A stretch of DNA of 64,000 bases from Ruegeria conchae (GCF_000192475.1 NZ_AEYW01000006.1:186001-250000), one strand, 5' to 3'. Counted from the first letter of the stretch, positions 19,322 through 29,311 are shown. The notes: a model not told the origin generated them from the letters alone. Program-made: numbers and translations.

Positions 19322-19804
19322 ATGGATATGCGATCACGGGTGAATGCCGCCCTGAAGCAAGCAATGAAAGACAAAGAAGCCGAGCGCCTATCGACGCTGC
19401 GCCTGATCAATGCCGCGATCAAGGATCGTGACATTGCTTCGCGCGCATCCGTAAATGAAGAGGCCAAAGGCTGTGGCGATGCCGAGGTGCTTGATATTCT
19501 TGGAAAAATGACCAAGCAGCGCAAGGAAAGCGCGCGCGCCTATGAAGAGGGTGGGCGCCTGGATTTGGCCGAGCGTGAGTTGCGCGAAGTCGAAGTGATC
19601 GAGGAATTCCTGCCCAAGCAGCTGGATGATGACGAGGTCAGCAAAGCTATTCAGACGGCCATCACGGCCACCGGCGCGGGGTCAATCCGCGATATGGGCA
19701 AGGTGATGGGCGAATTGAAAACGCGCTATACCGGTCAGATGGATTTCGGCAAGGTCGGGCCAATGGTCAAAGATCACCTTTGCGCCGCATCAAACGGCGG
19801 TTAA
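19322..19804 (+). CDS. GatB/YqeY domain protein
   Basis: A 160-residue all-helical protein related to the C-terminal tail domain of GatB, the tRNA-amidotransferase subunit (MRSRVNAALKQAMKDKEAERLSTLR, ITATGAGSIRDMGKVMGELK, GQMDFGKVGPMVK). It is free-standing and might bind tRNA, but a biochemical role is not established. The ATG at 19322 begins the domain; a second ATG two codons on is also possible, and the frame open from 19259 is unsupported. It is divergent from carA and ends one base before the end of the convergent DUF2244 gene. Confidence 0.85.
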   Translation: MDMRSRVNAALKQAMKDKEAERLSTLRLINAAIKDRDIASRASVNEEAKGCGDAEVLDILGKMTKQRKESARAYEEGGRLDLAERELREVEVIEEFLPKQLDDDEVSKAIQTAITATGAGSIRDMGKVMGELKTRYTGQMDFGKVGPMVKDHLCAASNGG

Positions 19805-20290
19805 TCAAGCAGAATCGCGCAGTTTCCGGGTTAAGTCATCGAAAAGCGCGATCCGTTCCTCTTCAGTGAGGAATGCACCAATTTCGACCTCCCGGCCGTC
19901 TCCGACCAGTGTCACGTAATGGGGCACCGGACCACCGCTCGCGTGCATTTCGGGGCGCGCCCAATATCGATTGCAGGACCATTCCAGATCGTCTTTGCGT
20001 GGATTGCGGTGCGCGAGGCGCGCCTGCGTTTTATCCAACGTGAGAACCTCGAACACGCTGCGTGCGCGATAGTTCATCTCAAATGCCAGCCAGAGACCTA
20101 ATACGGTCAGCAACAGGAAGGGCAGCAAGCCCCACAGCAGAACAGATCCGAGCACTGCAAACAGCGGAATCAGACCGAACAGAAAGACCGCGAGAACAAC
20201 CCCCATCGCGCCGCGCGGCGGTAAGGAGTTATGCGGCCAAAGGCGCAACTCCTGCTCTGTATCTGAATTCTTGATCCATCGATAAGGCAT
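19805..20290 (-). CDS. DUF2244 membrane protein
   Basis: A 161-residue integral-membrane protein with two adjacent hydrophobic segments (about residues 28-48 and 50-68). It has a soluble C-terminal domain ending EVEIGAFLTEEERIALFDDLTRKL, the hallmark of DUF2244. The family has no fixed function but often lies near cytochrome oxidase genes in alphaproteobacteria; here ctaD is 0.8 kb away on the same strand. The 3' end abuts the yqeY stop with no gap. Confidence 0.8.
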   Translation of the reverse strand: MPYRWIKNSDTEQELRLWPHNSLPPRGAMGVVLAVFLFGLIPLFAVLGSVLLWGLLPFLLLTVLGLWLAFEMNYRARSVFEVLTLDKTQARLAHRNPRKDDLEWSCNRYWARPEMHASGGPVPHYVTLVGDGREVEIGAFLTEEERIALFDDLTRKLRDSA

Positions 20291-20335
20291 GGTCGAAACC
20301 TAGCGCAGCAACTGCCTGAGTCGAAGTGCAATCTG

Positions 20336-20935
20336 TCACACAACGTGTCCAACACGCACCCATGACAGCGCGTCGTCCAGCCGATCATCACCCCAAAACA
20401 CCTCGCCGCGCACGACAAAGCTGGGCGCGCCAAACACACCCAGTTGGATGGCAGTGTTGGTCTCGTTTTCGAGAGATTGCACAATGTCCGGACTGCGCGC
20501 ACGTGCGAGGGCTAGGCGGGGGTCCTGCTGACAACGATGCAGGGCTTCGGTGATGGCTGTCTCGGACCCGGCTTCTATGCCGTCTTCAAACCAGAGACCA
20601 TAGAGCGATTGTGTATACGTCTTTCCCCAGCCTTCGGTCATTCCCAGTAGGGCAACCTGATTGGCCAATGCGAGGTCCGAGATTGGGTAGGGCGCTGGCA
20701 AGTTGGCGTGAATATGATACTTGGCCGCCCGGCGTTCGATATCCCGCCACATGTAAGCGGATTTAATCGGTTTGCCAGCGAAGGGGATGTTCTGCTGTTC
20801 TGACATCACGGTCCGCACATTGAACGGCCGCCAGTTCACGGTGGCATCGTGTTCGGCACTCCAATCGTCCAGGCGTTTGATCGTCAGGAAGCTGTAGGTG
20901 CTACCTATTGAGAACCAAAAGTCGATCTCGGGCAT
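20336..20935 (-). CDS. 2-hydroxychromene-2-carboxylate isomerase-like DsbA-fold protein
   Basis: A 199-residue thioredoxin-fold protein of the HCCA isomerase/kappa-class GST group. It starts IDFWFSIGSTYSFLTIKRL, with the serine (SIGS) where DsbA has its CxxC. This serine is the glutathione-activating residue in HCCA isomerases. The insertion carries WRPFNVRTVM and the C-terminus shows the cis-proline loop FGAPSFVVRGEVFWGDDRL. No aromatic-degradation genes are adjacent, so the actual substrate is unknown. Confidence 0.85.
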   Translation of the reverse strand: MPEIDFWFSIGSTYSFLTIKRLDDWSAEHDATVNWRPFNVRTVMSEQQNIPFAGKPIKSAYMWRDIERRAAKYHIHANLPAPYPISDLALANQVALLGMTEGWGKTYTQSLYGLWFEDGIEAGSETAITEALHRCQQDPRLALARARSPDIVQSLENETNTAIQLGVFGAPSFVVRGEVFWGDDRLDDALSWVRVGHVV

Positions 20936-21035
20936 CGTAAACCCCTTCGGTTGGCCGGATATTTTGCCCGGACCAGAATACTCTATTTTTGCTGTTCTGG
21001 CGACTGCCCCGCTTACACAGGTCAGGCAGGAACAA

Positions 21036-21063
21036 AAAACCCCGCCTCAATGGGCGGGGTTTT
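21036..21063 (-). terminator. Intrinsic terminator downstream of ctaD
   Basis: Perfect 11-bp stem AAAACCCCGCC/GGCGGGGTTTT with a 6-nt loop. On the minus strand it is followed by further Ts (TTTTTTGTT), a textbook Rho-independent terminator 20 bases past the ctaD stop. Confidence 0.88.
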
Positions 21064-21082
21064 CTTGTCATTCAGGTCGGGA

Positions 21083-22741
21083 TCAGTGCGCGTGGCCTTT
21101 ATCCCAATCCTCCTGCTTCGGCAGCTGCTCGAACGTGTGTTCAGGCGGCGGCGTTGGCAATGTCCATTCCAGCGTATCCGCGTATTCGTTCCACGGGTTC
21201 GGCCGCGTCTCTTTCGCGCCGCGCAGCAGGGCGTAGATCACGATGCCAAAGAACAGCAGGAACGAAGCGAACGAGATGAATGCACCAATCGACGAAACAA
21301 AGTTCCACTGCGCGAACGCTTCGGGATAGTCGATGTAGCGACGTGGCATGCCCTGACGACCCAGGAAGTGCTGCGGGAAGAAGGTCAGGTTGGCGCCGAT
21401 GAAGAACAGCCAGAAATGAACCTTGCCCCAGAACTCGGAATACTGACGACCTGTCATCTTCGAGAAGTAGAAGTATACGCCAGCGAAGATCGCGAAGACT
21501 GCACCCAAGCTCATCACATAGTGGAAATGCGCCACGACGTAGTAAGTGTCATGATAAGCACGGTCTACACCTGCCTGCGACAGCACAACGCCGGTTACAC
21601 CACCAACGGTGAACAGGAACAGAAAGCCGAAGGCGAACAGCATCGGGGTTTTGAACTCGATCGAGCCGCCCCACATGGTCGCAATCCACGAGAAGACCTT
21701 GACGCCGGTCGGAACCGCGATGACCATCGTGGCCAGCATGAAGTAGGCTTGCTGACGCAGCGACATGCCAACGGTGTACATGTGGTGCGCCCACACGACG
21801 AAGCCCAGAACACCGATCGCGATAATCGCCCAGACCATCGGCAGGTAACCGAAGATCGGCTTGCGTGCGAAGGTCGCGATCACGTGGCTGATAAGGCCAA
21901 AGCCCGGCAGGATCACGATATACACTTCGGGGTGGCCAAAGAACCACAGGATGTGCTGATACAGGATCGGATCGCCGCCACCGGCCGGATCAAAGAAGGT
22001 GAAGCCGAAGTTGCGGTCCATCAGCAGCATGGTGATCGCGCCCGCAAGAACCGGCAGCGAAAGCAGAATCAGCCACGCGGTGACAAAGATCGACCAGCTG
22101 AACAGCGGCACCTTGAACAGGGTCATGCCCGGGGCACGCATGTTCAGGAAGGTGGTGATCATATTGATCGCGCCGAGGATCGAAGAGGCGCCCGATACGT
22201 GCACGGCAAAGATCGCAAGGTCCATGGACATGCCACCCTCGGTCGTGGACAGCGGTGGATACAGAACCCAGCCGACGCCCGAACCGAGCTGATCGTTACC
22301 ACCGGGGCTCAGCAGCGAGGCGACGCCCAGCGAGGTCCCGGCGACGTACAGCCAGAAGGACAGGTTGTTCATCCGCGGGAACGCCATATCCGGCGCACCG
22401 ATCTGCAACGGCATGAAATAGTTGCCAAATCCGCCGAAGAGGGCCGGGATAACCACGAAGAACATCATCAGGACACCGTGATAAGTGATCATGACGTTCC
22501 ACAGGTGTCCGTTGGGGGTACATGGATCGGCCATGAAACCTTCGAGGCACATGTACTGAACACCGGGGTGCATCAGTTCGAGCCGCATGTAGACAGTCAT
22601 CAGAACCGAAATCAAACCGGCCAGCGCCGAGACGATCAGGTACAGAATCCCGATATCCTTGTGGTTGGTCGACATGAACCAGCGGGTAAAGAACCCACGC
22701 TGGTCTTCATGCTCGTGACCATGAATGGCTGCGTCTGCCAT
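21083..22741 (-). CDS. ctaD: Cytochrome c oxidase subunit I (aa3-type)
   Basis: Catalytic haem-copper subunit of the aa3 oxidase, reducing O2 and pumping protons. It has 552 residues and about 12 helices, opening [19 protein letters not shown]. Ligands visible: the haem a/a3 region [19 protein letters not shown], the CuB-Tyr cross-link motif [13 protein letters not shown] (about residue 268), the CuB pair in [10 protein letters not shown], and haem histidines in [15 protein letters not shown]. The K-channel and D-channel signatures look normal. The ATG at 22741 has AGGAGG upstream; 31 further codons in the open frame are upstream sequence. It stands apart from other cox genes here, as often happens in Rhodobacterales. 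Confidence 0.97.
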   Translation of the reverse strand: MADAAIHGHEHEDQRGFFTRWFMSTNHKDIGILYLIVSALAGLISVLMTVYMRLELMHPGVQYMCLEGFMADPCTPNGHLWNVMITYHGVLMMFFVVIPALFGGFGNYFMPLQIGAPDMAFPRMNNLSFWLYVAGTSLGVASLLSPGGNDQLGSGVGWVLYPPLSTTEGGMSMDLAIFAVHVSGASSILGAINMITTFLNMRAPGMTLFKVPLFSWSIFVTAWLILLSLPVLAGAITMLLMDRNFGFTFFDPAGGGDPILYQHILWFFGHPEVYIVILPGFGLISHVIATFARKPIFGYLPMVWAIIAIGVLGFVVWAHHMYTVGMSLRQQAYFMLATMVIAVPTGVKVFSWIATMWGGSIEFKTPMLFAFGFLFLFTVGGVTGVVLSQAGVDRAYHDTYYVVAHFHYVMSLGAVFAIFAGVYFYFSKMTGRQYSEFWGKVHFWLFFIGANLTFFPQHFLGRQGMPRRYIDYPEAFAQWNFVSSIGAFISFASFLLFFGIVIYALLRGAKETRPNPWNEYADTLEWTLPTPPPEHTFEQLPKQEDWDKGHAH

Positions 22742-23020
22742 TAGGTGCCTCCTGTTGCAACTACACCGCGTAGTCGGACCTCTCCAACGCGCGGGATTCC
22801 TGCTGGTTTTAGATTGCAAGGGGGCGACCTTCAATGGCCGAGTTTGATCTGGATCAAGATTAATTGTCGCGGGCAGCCCATGCAGCCCGGCATTCCAACC
22901 TCAGATACTAGCGATTTGGGGGGGCAGTCCACGAATTCAAGTGGTGATGGGGGAATCCCGCTTGACCCGCATCGGGGGGCGGCACAGAACAGCAAAGAAG
23001 CGCAATACCGGAGGCCCGTG

Positions 23021-23440
23021 ATGACTGAATATGATCCCGAAAACGTCTTTGCCAAGATCTTACGTGGGGAAATCCCGTCGAGCCGAGTTTATGAAGATGA
23101 TGAAACAGTCGCCTTGATGGACATCATGCCGCGCACTGATGGGCATGTGTTGGTCATCCCAAAATCACCGTGCCGCAACATGCTGGACGCGTCGTCCGTA
23201 GAACTTGCGGCAGTGATAGCGACGGTTCAGAAAATAGCACAGGCTATGAAGGTCGCGTTTGAAGCTGATGGTGTAACTGTTCAGCAGTTCAACGAAGCTG
23301 CGGGCGGGCAGGAGGTGTTTCATCTACATTTCCATGTCCTACCCCGTTACGAAGGCGTATCGATGCGTCCACCGGGCAAGATGGGTGATTTTGATCTGAT
23401 CGCCAAACACGCTGACAAAATCCGCGCAGCATTGGGTTGA
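23021..23440 (+). CDS. HIT-family hydrolase
   Basis: A 139-residue histidine-triad nucleotide-binding protein. N-terminal NVFAKILRGEIPSSRVYEDD and DGHVLVIPKSPCRNM are typical of bacterial HinT-like proteins. The triad is HLHFHVLPRYEG, with the middle histidine as nucleophile for AMP-N or AMP-P bonds. The ATG follows a CCGGAGG box; the frame open from 22745 has no supporting similarity. It is monocistronic, divergent from ctaD across 279 bases. Confidence 0.9.
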   Translation: MTEYDPENVFAKILRGEIPSSRVYEDDETVALMDIMPRTDGHVLVIPKSPCRNMLDASSVELAAVIATVQKIAQAMKVAFEADGVTVQQFNEAAGGQEVFHLHFHVLPRYEGVSMRPPGKMGDFDLIAKHADKIRAALG

Positions 23441-23835
23441 ATTCCAAGAAAGTTCCGCTGGCACGTGGGGTCGATAAGCTGCACGAAAGGCCGCAAAGGC
23501 AAGGGATTTACAAAATACCGAGGCCCTAAAACGAGAATTGCCGTTCCGATTATGGGGTCGGAACGGCAGACTCGTAACCAAACACTTCTCGGATTTCGCT
23601 GGGCAGCCCTGCGATCACCGGTTAACACACCACTCACTCATGAACGGTCATTACATACTACGTGGTCAAATGGCGTTTGTAAGGAGTGGATGTGAAGAAT
23701 CCCTGAATTTGAGGCGAATTAGGGCGATTTGAAGGACAACCCACTATGATTTTCGAAACAGAACGCATCGAAATTCAGCATTGTTGTTTGGGTAATGTTT
23801 CCGGATCGTTCCGAGTACGTGGAATCACCTAGTTT
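23441..23835. other. Intergenic region with a long hairpin, no supported gene
   Basis: 395 bases between the HIT gene and lipB. The only clear structure is a perfect 10-bp inverted repeat GCCGTTCCGA/TCGGAACGGC (23540-23549 and 23558-23567, 8-nt loop) without a T-run. Overlapping short open frames lack start context and family features. Confidence 0.5.
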
Positions 23836-24492
23836 TCAAACGCCTTCGGAGGCGAACACATCATCAAAGGTCTTTTTTAGTGCCACGTCGACGTCATCCA
23901 TAGTTACGGGAAGCCCGAGGTCGACCAAAGATGTCACACCGTGTTCCTGTATGCCGCAAGGTACAATCCCACCGAAATGAGACAGATCTGGTTCAACATT
24001 GATTGATATTCCGTGGAAACTAACCCACTTCCTCAGACGTATTCCGATGGCTGCTATTTTATCCTCGGCGGTCTGTCCTGCTATCGTTAGCGGCTTGTCC
24101 TGTCGTTGCACCCAGACGCCCACGCGGCCTTCTCTTATTTCACCCGTGACATTGAATTCTGCCAGTGCGGCGATCACCCAGGCCTCAAGCTGCTGAACAA
24201 AGCGGCGCACATCATGGCCGCGTTTGCCCACATCCAGCATCACGTAGACCACACGCTGACCGGGTCCGTGATAGGTGTACTGACCACCACGTTTACTTTC
24301 ATAAACCGGAAAGCGGTCCGGATCGGTCAGGTCTTCTCGCTTGGCAGAGGTCCCAGCGGTATAAAGTGGCGGGTGCTCTAACAGCCAGACGCATTCATCC
24401 GCTTCGCCCGCCGCAATCGCTGCAACGCGTGCCTCCATGAAGGCGGTGGCCTCGTCGTAGTCGATCAGCCCGTCAGTGGTTTTCCATTCCAT
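23836..24492 (-). CDS. lipB: Lipoyl(octanoyl) transferase
   Basis: Transfers octanoate from acyl carrier protein to lipoyl domains of 2-oxoacid dehydrogenases and GcvH; LipA then inserts sulfur. At 218 residues it is of normal length. Motifs: [21 protein letters not shown], the [16 protein letters not shown] loop that holds the octanoyl group, the [23 protein letters not shown] strand and the catalytic cysteine in [16 protein letters not shown] with the paired lysine upstream (DKIAAIG). It is followed upstream on the same strand by a DsbA-fold gene 39 bases away. Confidence 0.96.
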   Translation of the reverse strand: MEWKTTDGLIDYDEATAFMEARVAAIAAGEADECVWLLEHPPLYTAGTSAKREDLTDPDRFPVYESKRGGQYTYHGPGQRVVYVMLDVGKRGHDVRRFVQQLEAWVIAALAEFNVTGEIREGRVGVWVQRQDKPLTIAGQTAEDKIAAIGIRLRKWVSFHGISINVEPDLSHFGGIVPCGIQEHGVTSLVDLGLPVTMDDVDVALKKTFDDVFASEGV

Positions 24493-24531
24493 GTCGGTTC
24501 CTTAGACCTTCTGAGGGGCAGGGGGAAGGGG

Positions 24532-25191
24532 TCAGGCGGCCTCGGCCAGACAACGCTGCAAGACCTGCGCATAGGTGTCAGCGCCTTGCGCGCCGGTCAG
24601 CAGGTATTTCCCTTCGAAAACCATCGAAGGGACGCCCGAAATGCCTCGGCTGGTCCAGAACCGTTGTTTCTCACGCACCGGTTGGGCATGTGCACCCGAT
24701 TCAAGCGCCGCGCGCGCTGCCACTGTGTCGAGCCCCGCCGTTTCAACCGCGCCCAACAACACGTCGACGTCAGAGACATCCTGTTGCCTGGTGAAATAAG
24801 CATCGAACAAGGCCAGCTTAAGCGGATGTTGTCGCCCCTTCGTTTCCGCCCAATCAAGCAGTTGATGCGCGGCAAAGGTGTTCACGATTCTGCTGTCATC
24901 GGTGAAATTGAAGGTAAATCCAAGTTCAGCCCCCAACGCGGTCAACCGCTCGCGCGCCTGGTGGCTTTGTTCGGGCGTCAAGCCATATTTTTCGGCAATA
25001 TGCTCTCGCAGGTTCTGCCCCTCGGGCCCCATGCTGGGGTTCAATTCGAACGGATGCCAGCGCAACCGGGCTAGAACATTCTCTTGCTTCAGTGCGGCAT
25101 CGAGTTGATGAAAGCCGACTATACACCACGGACAGACCACATCCGAAACGACATCAATCTGCACGGTAGGGCGGGGATCGGGCGAGGGCAT
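24532..25191 (-). CDS. DsbA-family oxidoreductase (FrnE-like)
   Basis: A 219-residue cytoplasmic thioredoxin-fold protein: IDVVSDVVCPWCIVGFHQLDAAL carries the CPWC active site, followed by the long helical insertion and the cis-proline loop GISGVPSMVFEGKYLLTGAQ. This pattern is that of FrnE/YwbO-type disulfide oxidoreductases. The ATG at 25191 has GGAG nine bases upstream and removes 39 unlikely N-terminal residues of the open frame. It lacks a signal peptide. It is the last gene before tRNA-Leu and the island. Confidence 0.9.
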   Translation of the reverse strand: MPSPDPRPTVQIDVVSDVVCPWCIVGFHQLDAALKQENVLARLRWHPFELNPSMGPEGQNLREHIAEKYGLTPEQSHQARERLTALGAELGFTFNFTDDSRIVNTFAAHQLLDWAETKGRQHPLKLALFDAYFTRQQDVSDVDVLLGAVETAGLDTVAARAALESGAHAQPVREKQRFWTSRGISGVPSMVFEGKYLLTGAQGADTYAQVLQRCLAEAA

Positions 25192-25267
25192 GGGCTGCTC
25201 CAGATTGCATTGGTCGCGTTTAGATATTGCTAAAGCGCGCGAATTCAATCGGCTGTGTTTTTGCCTC

Positions 25268-25296
25268 TTCACATCGCGTGGCACAGCGTCTATACG
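25268..25296 (+). promoter_or_regulatory. Promoter of tRNA-Leu
   Basis: TTCACA (25268-25273), exactly 17 bp, then TATACG (25291-25296). The predicted start of transcription lies about 15-20 bases before the mature tRNA. Confidence 0.55.
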
Positions 25297-25320
25297 CCCC
25301 TCTACCAAGTCATTGGCAGT

Positions 25321-25407
25321 GCGGTCGTGGCGGAATTGGTAGACGCGCAGCGTTGAGGTCGCTGTGGGGTAACACCCGTGGAAGTTCGAGTCTTCTCGAC
25401 CGCACCA
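25321..25407 (+). tRNA. tRNA-Leu(GAG)
   Basis: An 87-nt class II tRNA with encoded CCA. The acceptor arms GCGGTCG (25321-25327) and CGACCGC (25397-25403) pair perfectly, with discriminator A. The anticodon stem is CAGCG/CGCTG around the loop TTGAGGT, giving anticodon GAG (25355-25357), which reads CTC and CTT. A long variable arm follows (TGGGGTAACACCCGTG), then a T-arm with TTCGAGT. Its 3' end is duplicated 8.5 kb downstream as part of an island attachment site. Confidence 0.95.
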
Positions 25408-25409
25408 AA
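25394..25409 (+). repeat. Left attachment site (attL) of the island, in the tRNA-Leu 3' end
   Basis: TCTCGACCGCACCAAA, the end of the tRNA plus two bases, recurs exactly at 33883-33898. Extending the comparison 9 bases leftward gives 21 identities in 25. Tyrosine-recombinase islands characteristically duplicate a tRNA 3' end in this way. Confidence 0.8.
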
Positions 25410-26241
25410 TAATCCATCTCGTTGTGTAATTTCAATTTATTATGTTGGCGTGAACGATCTTGGTCCACCTAAAGGCTTGTGATTTGGTCATCAGCGCAAC
25501 GTAGTCGCTTTCGCTGCTTCTGCACGCGTGCACTGATACCTCCGATCGTCGAGTAGAGTGCCCGACAACCGATCAAGTACATAAATGGCTTCCACCATTA
25601 CTGTTTATCGAGGAGGAACCTCGACTGCTGGTTAAATGGCTGTATGAGTGCGTCAACGAAATTAGCTGCCGCACTTGTGAAGGCTGATTAGCCGAGAATA
25701 TTGAGATAGACGTGCAACACGGGCTTAAGAACTGTGACGACCATACAATCAGAGTTGGGCGTCATAACTTGAGTGAATTAGTTCAAATAGAGTGCGCCCA
25801 ATCGATGAAGAAGCTGAATATGTTGACAGTCCGGCGGTCATTGGCTTCTTTGTTTCCGGATTACATCAATTAGAACAACTAAAACGAACAAAACACGAGA
25901 ATTTCTCGGTGCTTGGACAGCTCATCCCTTATGATGTTCGTAGTAATATCGCGGCCTGCAAGTAGTAGGCCTATTTGCCGAAAGTTGTAAATCTACTGCA
26001 TCTTCGGAAGTGTATTTGGTAACGAGTGTGCTGTTTCGATCGTATGATCGGGACAGCATTTTCTTTTTGGAGTTGCTTTGGCAATATGCAGGCTCCCTCA
26101 TTTTACCACTGACGATCTCGAGTGTGCCACGAGGTCTTGTGATCATAGGGATAACTTCACAACCGAAAATCCGCTACTGAATCACGGGATTGCTTCAAAA
26201 TGCAAAGTGTTGTGCCATCGAAATTGCTTGGCAGGAATTCG
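25410..26241. other. Gene-poor left end of the island
   Basis: 832 bases with no convincing gene. The frame around 25683-25873 is open for about 60 codons without a good start or any family I recognise, and may be a remnant. A minus-strand frame at 25922-26146 has atypical composition and no ribosome-binding site. The stretch is AT-rich and looks decayed. Confidence 0.45.
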
Positions 26242-27675
26242 TTATCGTTGCTCCGGTTGCGTGGCGCAGGGTGGTGAGGTGTGCTCTTCTCCGGTGGAAC
26301 CTACTTCATGTCCGCTTATCGCAGGGAATTTAATGAAAAACTCTGTGCCTTCACCAAGTTTGCTTCTGTAGTCTATTGTTCCGCCAAAATGCTCAACAAT
26401 TTCCTTTGAAATGTGCATCCCGAGCCCTGTACCGCCTGCGTGACGTTCATCGGAGGAGTCTATCTGGGAAAATCGATCGAAAACTTTGTCATGGCTCCCC
26501 TCAGGTATCCCGATGCCATGGTCTTTGACGAAGAGGCGAATATTCTCGCCGACTTTCTCGCATCCGACGGTTATCTCGCCTCCATCAAGGGAGAATTTAG
26601 CTGCGTTGGAGATAATGTTGGCCAACACCTGAAGAAGGCGGGAGGGATCACCTTTAACGTACAGATCATTGTTTCCCCTTAAGTCTTCTACAATTTCTAC
26701 GTTGTGAGCACTGGTGTATCCCATGTTACAGGCAATCGCTTCCTGAATCAGCGCATGTACATCAACAGTTCCTTCACGGTAGTTCATCTCGCCCGCTTCC
26801 ATTTTTTGAATGTCCAGCACATCATTGATTAGGGATGCGAGCCGTTCGCAGTTTTTACCTGCTAAATGTATGAGGCTTTGCATTGATTCTGGAGCTTCAC
26901 CCAATGCGCCTGTGTTGATTAGGTCAAGTGATCCCTTGATCGATGTCAGAGGCGTACGCAGTTCATGACTAACTGTCGATATGAACTGAGTTTTCGCAAT
27001 GTAGGCCGCTTTTGTTCTTTCGTGCTCTGCTTTGAGCTTTTCGAGTTGTTCCAAATTCCTGCGGTAGAGCTTCAGAAACACCATCGAACAGTCAATCAGA
27101 AAGTACATTACGAAGATAACGGTGAAGAAGTGCAGCCAGAGTTCAGATGAAAGCTCGGGGCGTTCGGTCCAGATATCCTTGACGACAATCAACATGAACG
27201 ATACGCCGTACATTGTCAGACGGATAATCATTGCCCACAGAAACTGATGGTTGTTCATTGCTGCAAACAACGCAGCAGCAAACAAGAAGAACATTGGAGT
27301 AAAGTGACCACCGGCGGGCTGTGCGAAAGCAACTGAAACAGCATACAGGCAGATTGCGGCCGCGCTGAGGATCGTGTTCAACAGAATCCAAACAACCATC
27401 ATACTAATTGCTTTGTGCTGATCTGGCTTCAAGCGCGGTACGCGTTTGGCCAGCAATAAATCTTGCGCTTCGCAAATGAGGATTGTCCCATAGAACAGCA
27501 TGGCGTTAATGGGATCGAAGAAGAACGCAGTCAAAATGGTCGTGGCCAGATAAATAGCCTGCCGCTGCCACAGAAGCGCAAAGCTCATGGCAGTATAATC
27601 TATGATGTTTTGCAGAAGCCGGTTTTCCGTTTCACCGGAGTCCCGGTCCGGCAGATTGGCGTCGATGGCTGTCAT
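26242..27675 (-). CDS. Membrane-bound hybrid-less sensor histidine kinase
   Basis: A 477-residue kinase. The N-terminal 200 residues hold about six hydrophobic helices (from SFALLWQRQAIYLATTILTA to VIFVMYFLIDCSMVFLKLY) with no extracytoplasmic domain, suggesting a membrane-embedded signal. A short coiled coil (LEQLEKLKAEHERTKAAY) leads to the H-box FISTVSHELRTPLTSIKGS (His about residue 237). Then come the N-box VLANIISNAAKF, G1 KDHGIGIPEG, F-box FDRFSQID and G2 GGTGLGMHISKEI, all intact, so it should be active. No receiver domain is fused; the two response regulators in the same island are the obvious partner candidates. It is divergent from the P450 gene. Ligand unknown. Confidence 0.88.
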   Translation of the reverse strand: MTAIDANLPDRDSGETENRLLQNIIDYTAMSFALLWQRQAIYLATTILTAFFFDPINAMLFYGTILICEAQDLLLAKRVPRLKPDQHKAISMMVVWILLNTILSAAAICLYAVSVAFAQPAGGHFTPMFFLFAAALFAAMNNHQFLWAMIIRLTMYGVSFMLIVVKDIWTERPELSSELWLHFFTVIFVMYFLIDCSMVFLKLYRRNLEQLEKLKAEHERTKAAYIAKTQFISTVSHELRTPLTSIKGSLDLINTGALGEAPESMQSLIHLAGKNCERLASLINDVLDIQKMEAGEMNYREGTVDVHALIQEAIACNMGYTSAHNVEIVEDLRGNNDLYVKGDPSRLLQVLANIISNAAKFSLDGGEITVGCEKVGENIRLFVKDHGIGIPEGSHDKVFDRFSQIDSSDERHAGGTGLGMHISKEIVEHFGGTIDYRSKLGEGTEFFIKFPAISGHEVGSTGEEHTSPPCATQPEQR

Positions 27676-27946
27676 CTAGATGTCTTCGTTTTTCGCGCTT
27701 GGAAAATACCATTACCGGCACAATGAGGACTTAGTTGGTCTGAATTGGGTTCACAGTTTGGCGCTAATCCTTTGAAGGCCACTGGGATTGTTGGCTTTTC
27801 ACGCAAGATTCTGGTGTGAGAGGTTAAAAAAATTTTTGTTGCGCAAATGCAGTGTGGGGCGCCCAAATTTGACGATCTCGTTGCTAAGTACATTTTTTTT
27901 ATCTTAATGTGCCAGAAAGACGGAGAAAATCTAAAAGGGTTGGGGT

Positions 27947-29311
27947 TTGACTGCAGTTGAATTTACGAAGTTGGGACAGGGCGCTGTCGCTCCTGTTTCG
28001 GCTAGGCTTGCAAAAAAGCCGGTGACACTGCTTCAGTTTGCAAGGTCCGCTGGCCGAAACATGTTTGAAGTCATCCCGGCCGAAACTTTGCGTGAAACTT
28101 ATGTTCGCGGGCCTTTGAACATACACTATATCTGCGATCCTGAAATGATAACCGAATTACTCGTCGGGCAGGGTCGTTCGTTTCCCAAAGCCAAGTTCAC
28201 TAAAGACATTATTGGATCGGCTGTAGGCAACGGGTTGATACTCTCTGAAGGGGAAAAATGGCGTCAGCAGCGGCGTAGGTATTCTCCACTATTCGCCGCC
28301 AGGAACCTCCCGGTTCTGGCTCGGCATTTTGCAGAGACTGGTGTCGAGATTGCAGATTCATTGGCGGAACACGAAGGCCCCGTAGATGTTGCACAAATTG
28401 CGCCTGCATCAACGTTGACGAATATTTCTAGGGTGATTTTTTCGGGTAACAAGAAAGTCAATTCAGAGCAAATACGCGTGGGGCTGATCAAGTATTTTGA
28501 GTACATTTCTGATTTGTCTCTTTTCGACTTAATGGGTTTGCCAAAGTGGGTGCCGCGCAAGAATTGGCTACGCAGCCTGGCCCCGGTCACTAATATGCGG
28601 AACCTCGCCAGACAGGTCATTGATCAGCGTCGCGCCGAATGCCGCAGCGAACCACAGGACTTCCTCGATTTCATGATTGAGGCGTTGAAAACAGATTTCG
28701 AAGATGAAGCGACAACCGTCGACAACCTTTTAACCTTTGTTGTCGCTGGTCATGAAACTTCCGCCAACGCTCTGGCCTGGGGGTATTATCTGCTGGCGCT
28801 GCACCAAGATATGCAAGCTAGGGTTAGACAAGAAATTCGGTCGGTTCGCCCAAAAGGCCCAATCGAGTTTTCTGACCTGGAGGCAATGCCACTCCTGCGC
28901 GCCCATGTAAAAGAGACGCTGCGGCTTTACCCTTCAGCCGCGTTCTTTGCTAGAGACGCATCTGCCGACCTTGAAATCAAAGGGGTAAAGATTGCAAATG
29001 GTGACGCGCTGTTCTTCCCAGTTTACTCTTTGCACAGAAACGAAAAACTATGGGATGCTCCTGACCACTATCAACCGGAACGGTTCTTGGGATCTACACT
29101 GCCTCGAGGTCAGTACATTCCATTTGGAGATGGTCCCAGAATCTGCATTGGTGCTCAGTACGCTGAAACTGAAATCATGGTACTTATGGCTTCGGTGCTC
29201 CGCCAAATAAATTTTTCGATTACAGAGTCTGAATTACCGGAACCAGTTTTGACATTCACCATGCGTACGAGTGGCCCACTCATCCTCAATGCCGAACGGG
29301 TTCGCGAATAA
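27947..29311 (+). CDS. Cytochrome P450
   Basis: A 454-residue haem-thiolate monooxygenase, soluble by sequence. I-helix oxygen-activation motif VVAGHETSANALAW near residue 267, K-helix ETLRLYP (ExxR) near 322, and the haem loop IPFGDGPRICIGAQYAETE with the cysteine ligand near 399. The AGHET form and F-x-x-G-x-R-x-C-x-G spacing are canonical. Translation most likely starts at TTG with AGGG eight bases before it; no ATG lies before the conserved region. Redox partners are not adjacent. Substrate is unknown; long-chain acyl hydroxylation is one possibility. Presence beside a LuxI homologue hints at signal or metabolite tailoring, an inference only. Confidence 0.9.
   Translation: MTAVEFTKLGQGAVAPVSARLAKKPVTLLQFARSAGRNMFEVIPAETLRETYVRGPLNIHYICDPEMITELLVGQGRSFPKAKFTKDIIGSAVGNGLILSEGEKWRQQRRRYSPLFAARNLPVLARHFAETGVEIADSLAEHEGPVDVAQIAPASTLTNISRVIFSGNKKVNSEQIRVGLIKYFEYISDLSLFDLMGLPKWVPRKNWLRSLAPVTNMRNLARQVIDQRRAECRSEPQDFLDFMIEALKTDFEDEATTVDNLLTFVVAGHETSANALAWGYYLLALHQDMQARVRQEIRSVRPKGPIEFSDLEAMPLLRAHVKETLRLYPSAAFFARDASADLEIKGVKIANGDALFFPVYSLHRNEKLWDAPDHYQPERFLGSTLPRGQYIPFGDGPRICIGAQYAETEIMVLMASVLRQINFSITESELPEPVLTFTMRTSGPLILNAERVRE

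Noticed and set aside
20951..22744. A 597-codon plus-strand open frame opposite ctaD
   Set aside because: It is the antisense shadow of the well-conserved oxidase gene; the translation is rich in His, Gln, Arg and Asp with no fold, and no ribosome-binding site.
25922..26146. A 74-codon minus-strand frame in the left end of the island
   Set aside because: No ribosome-binding site, no recognisable family, unusual composition; probably decayed DNA.
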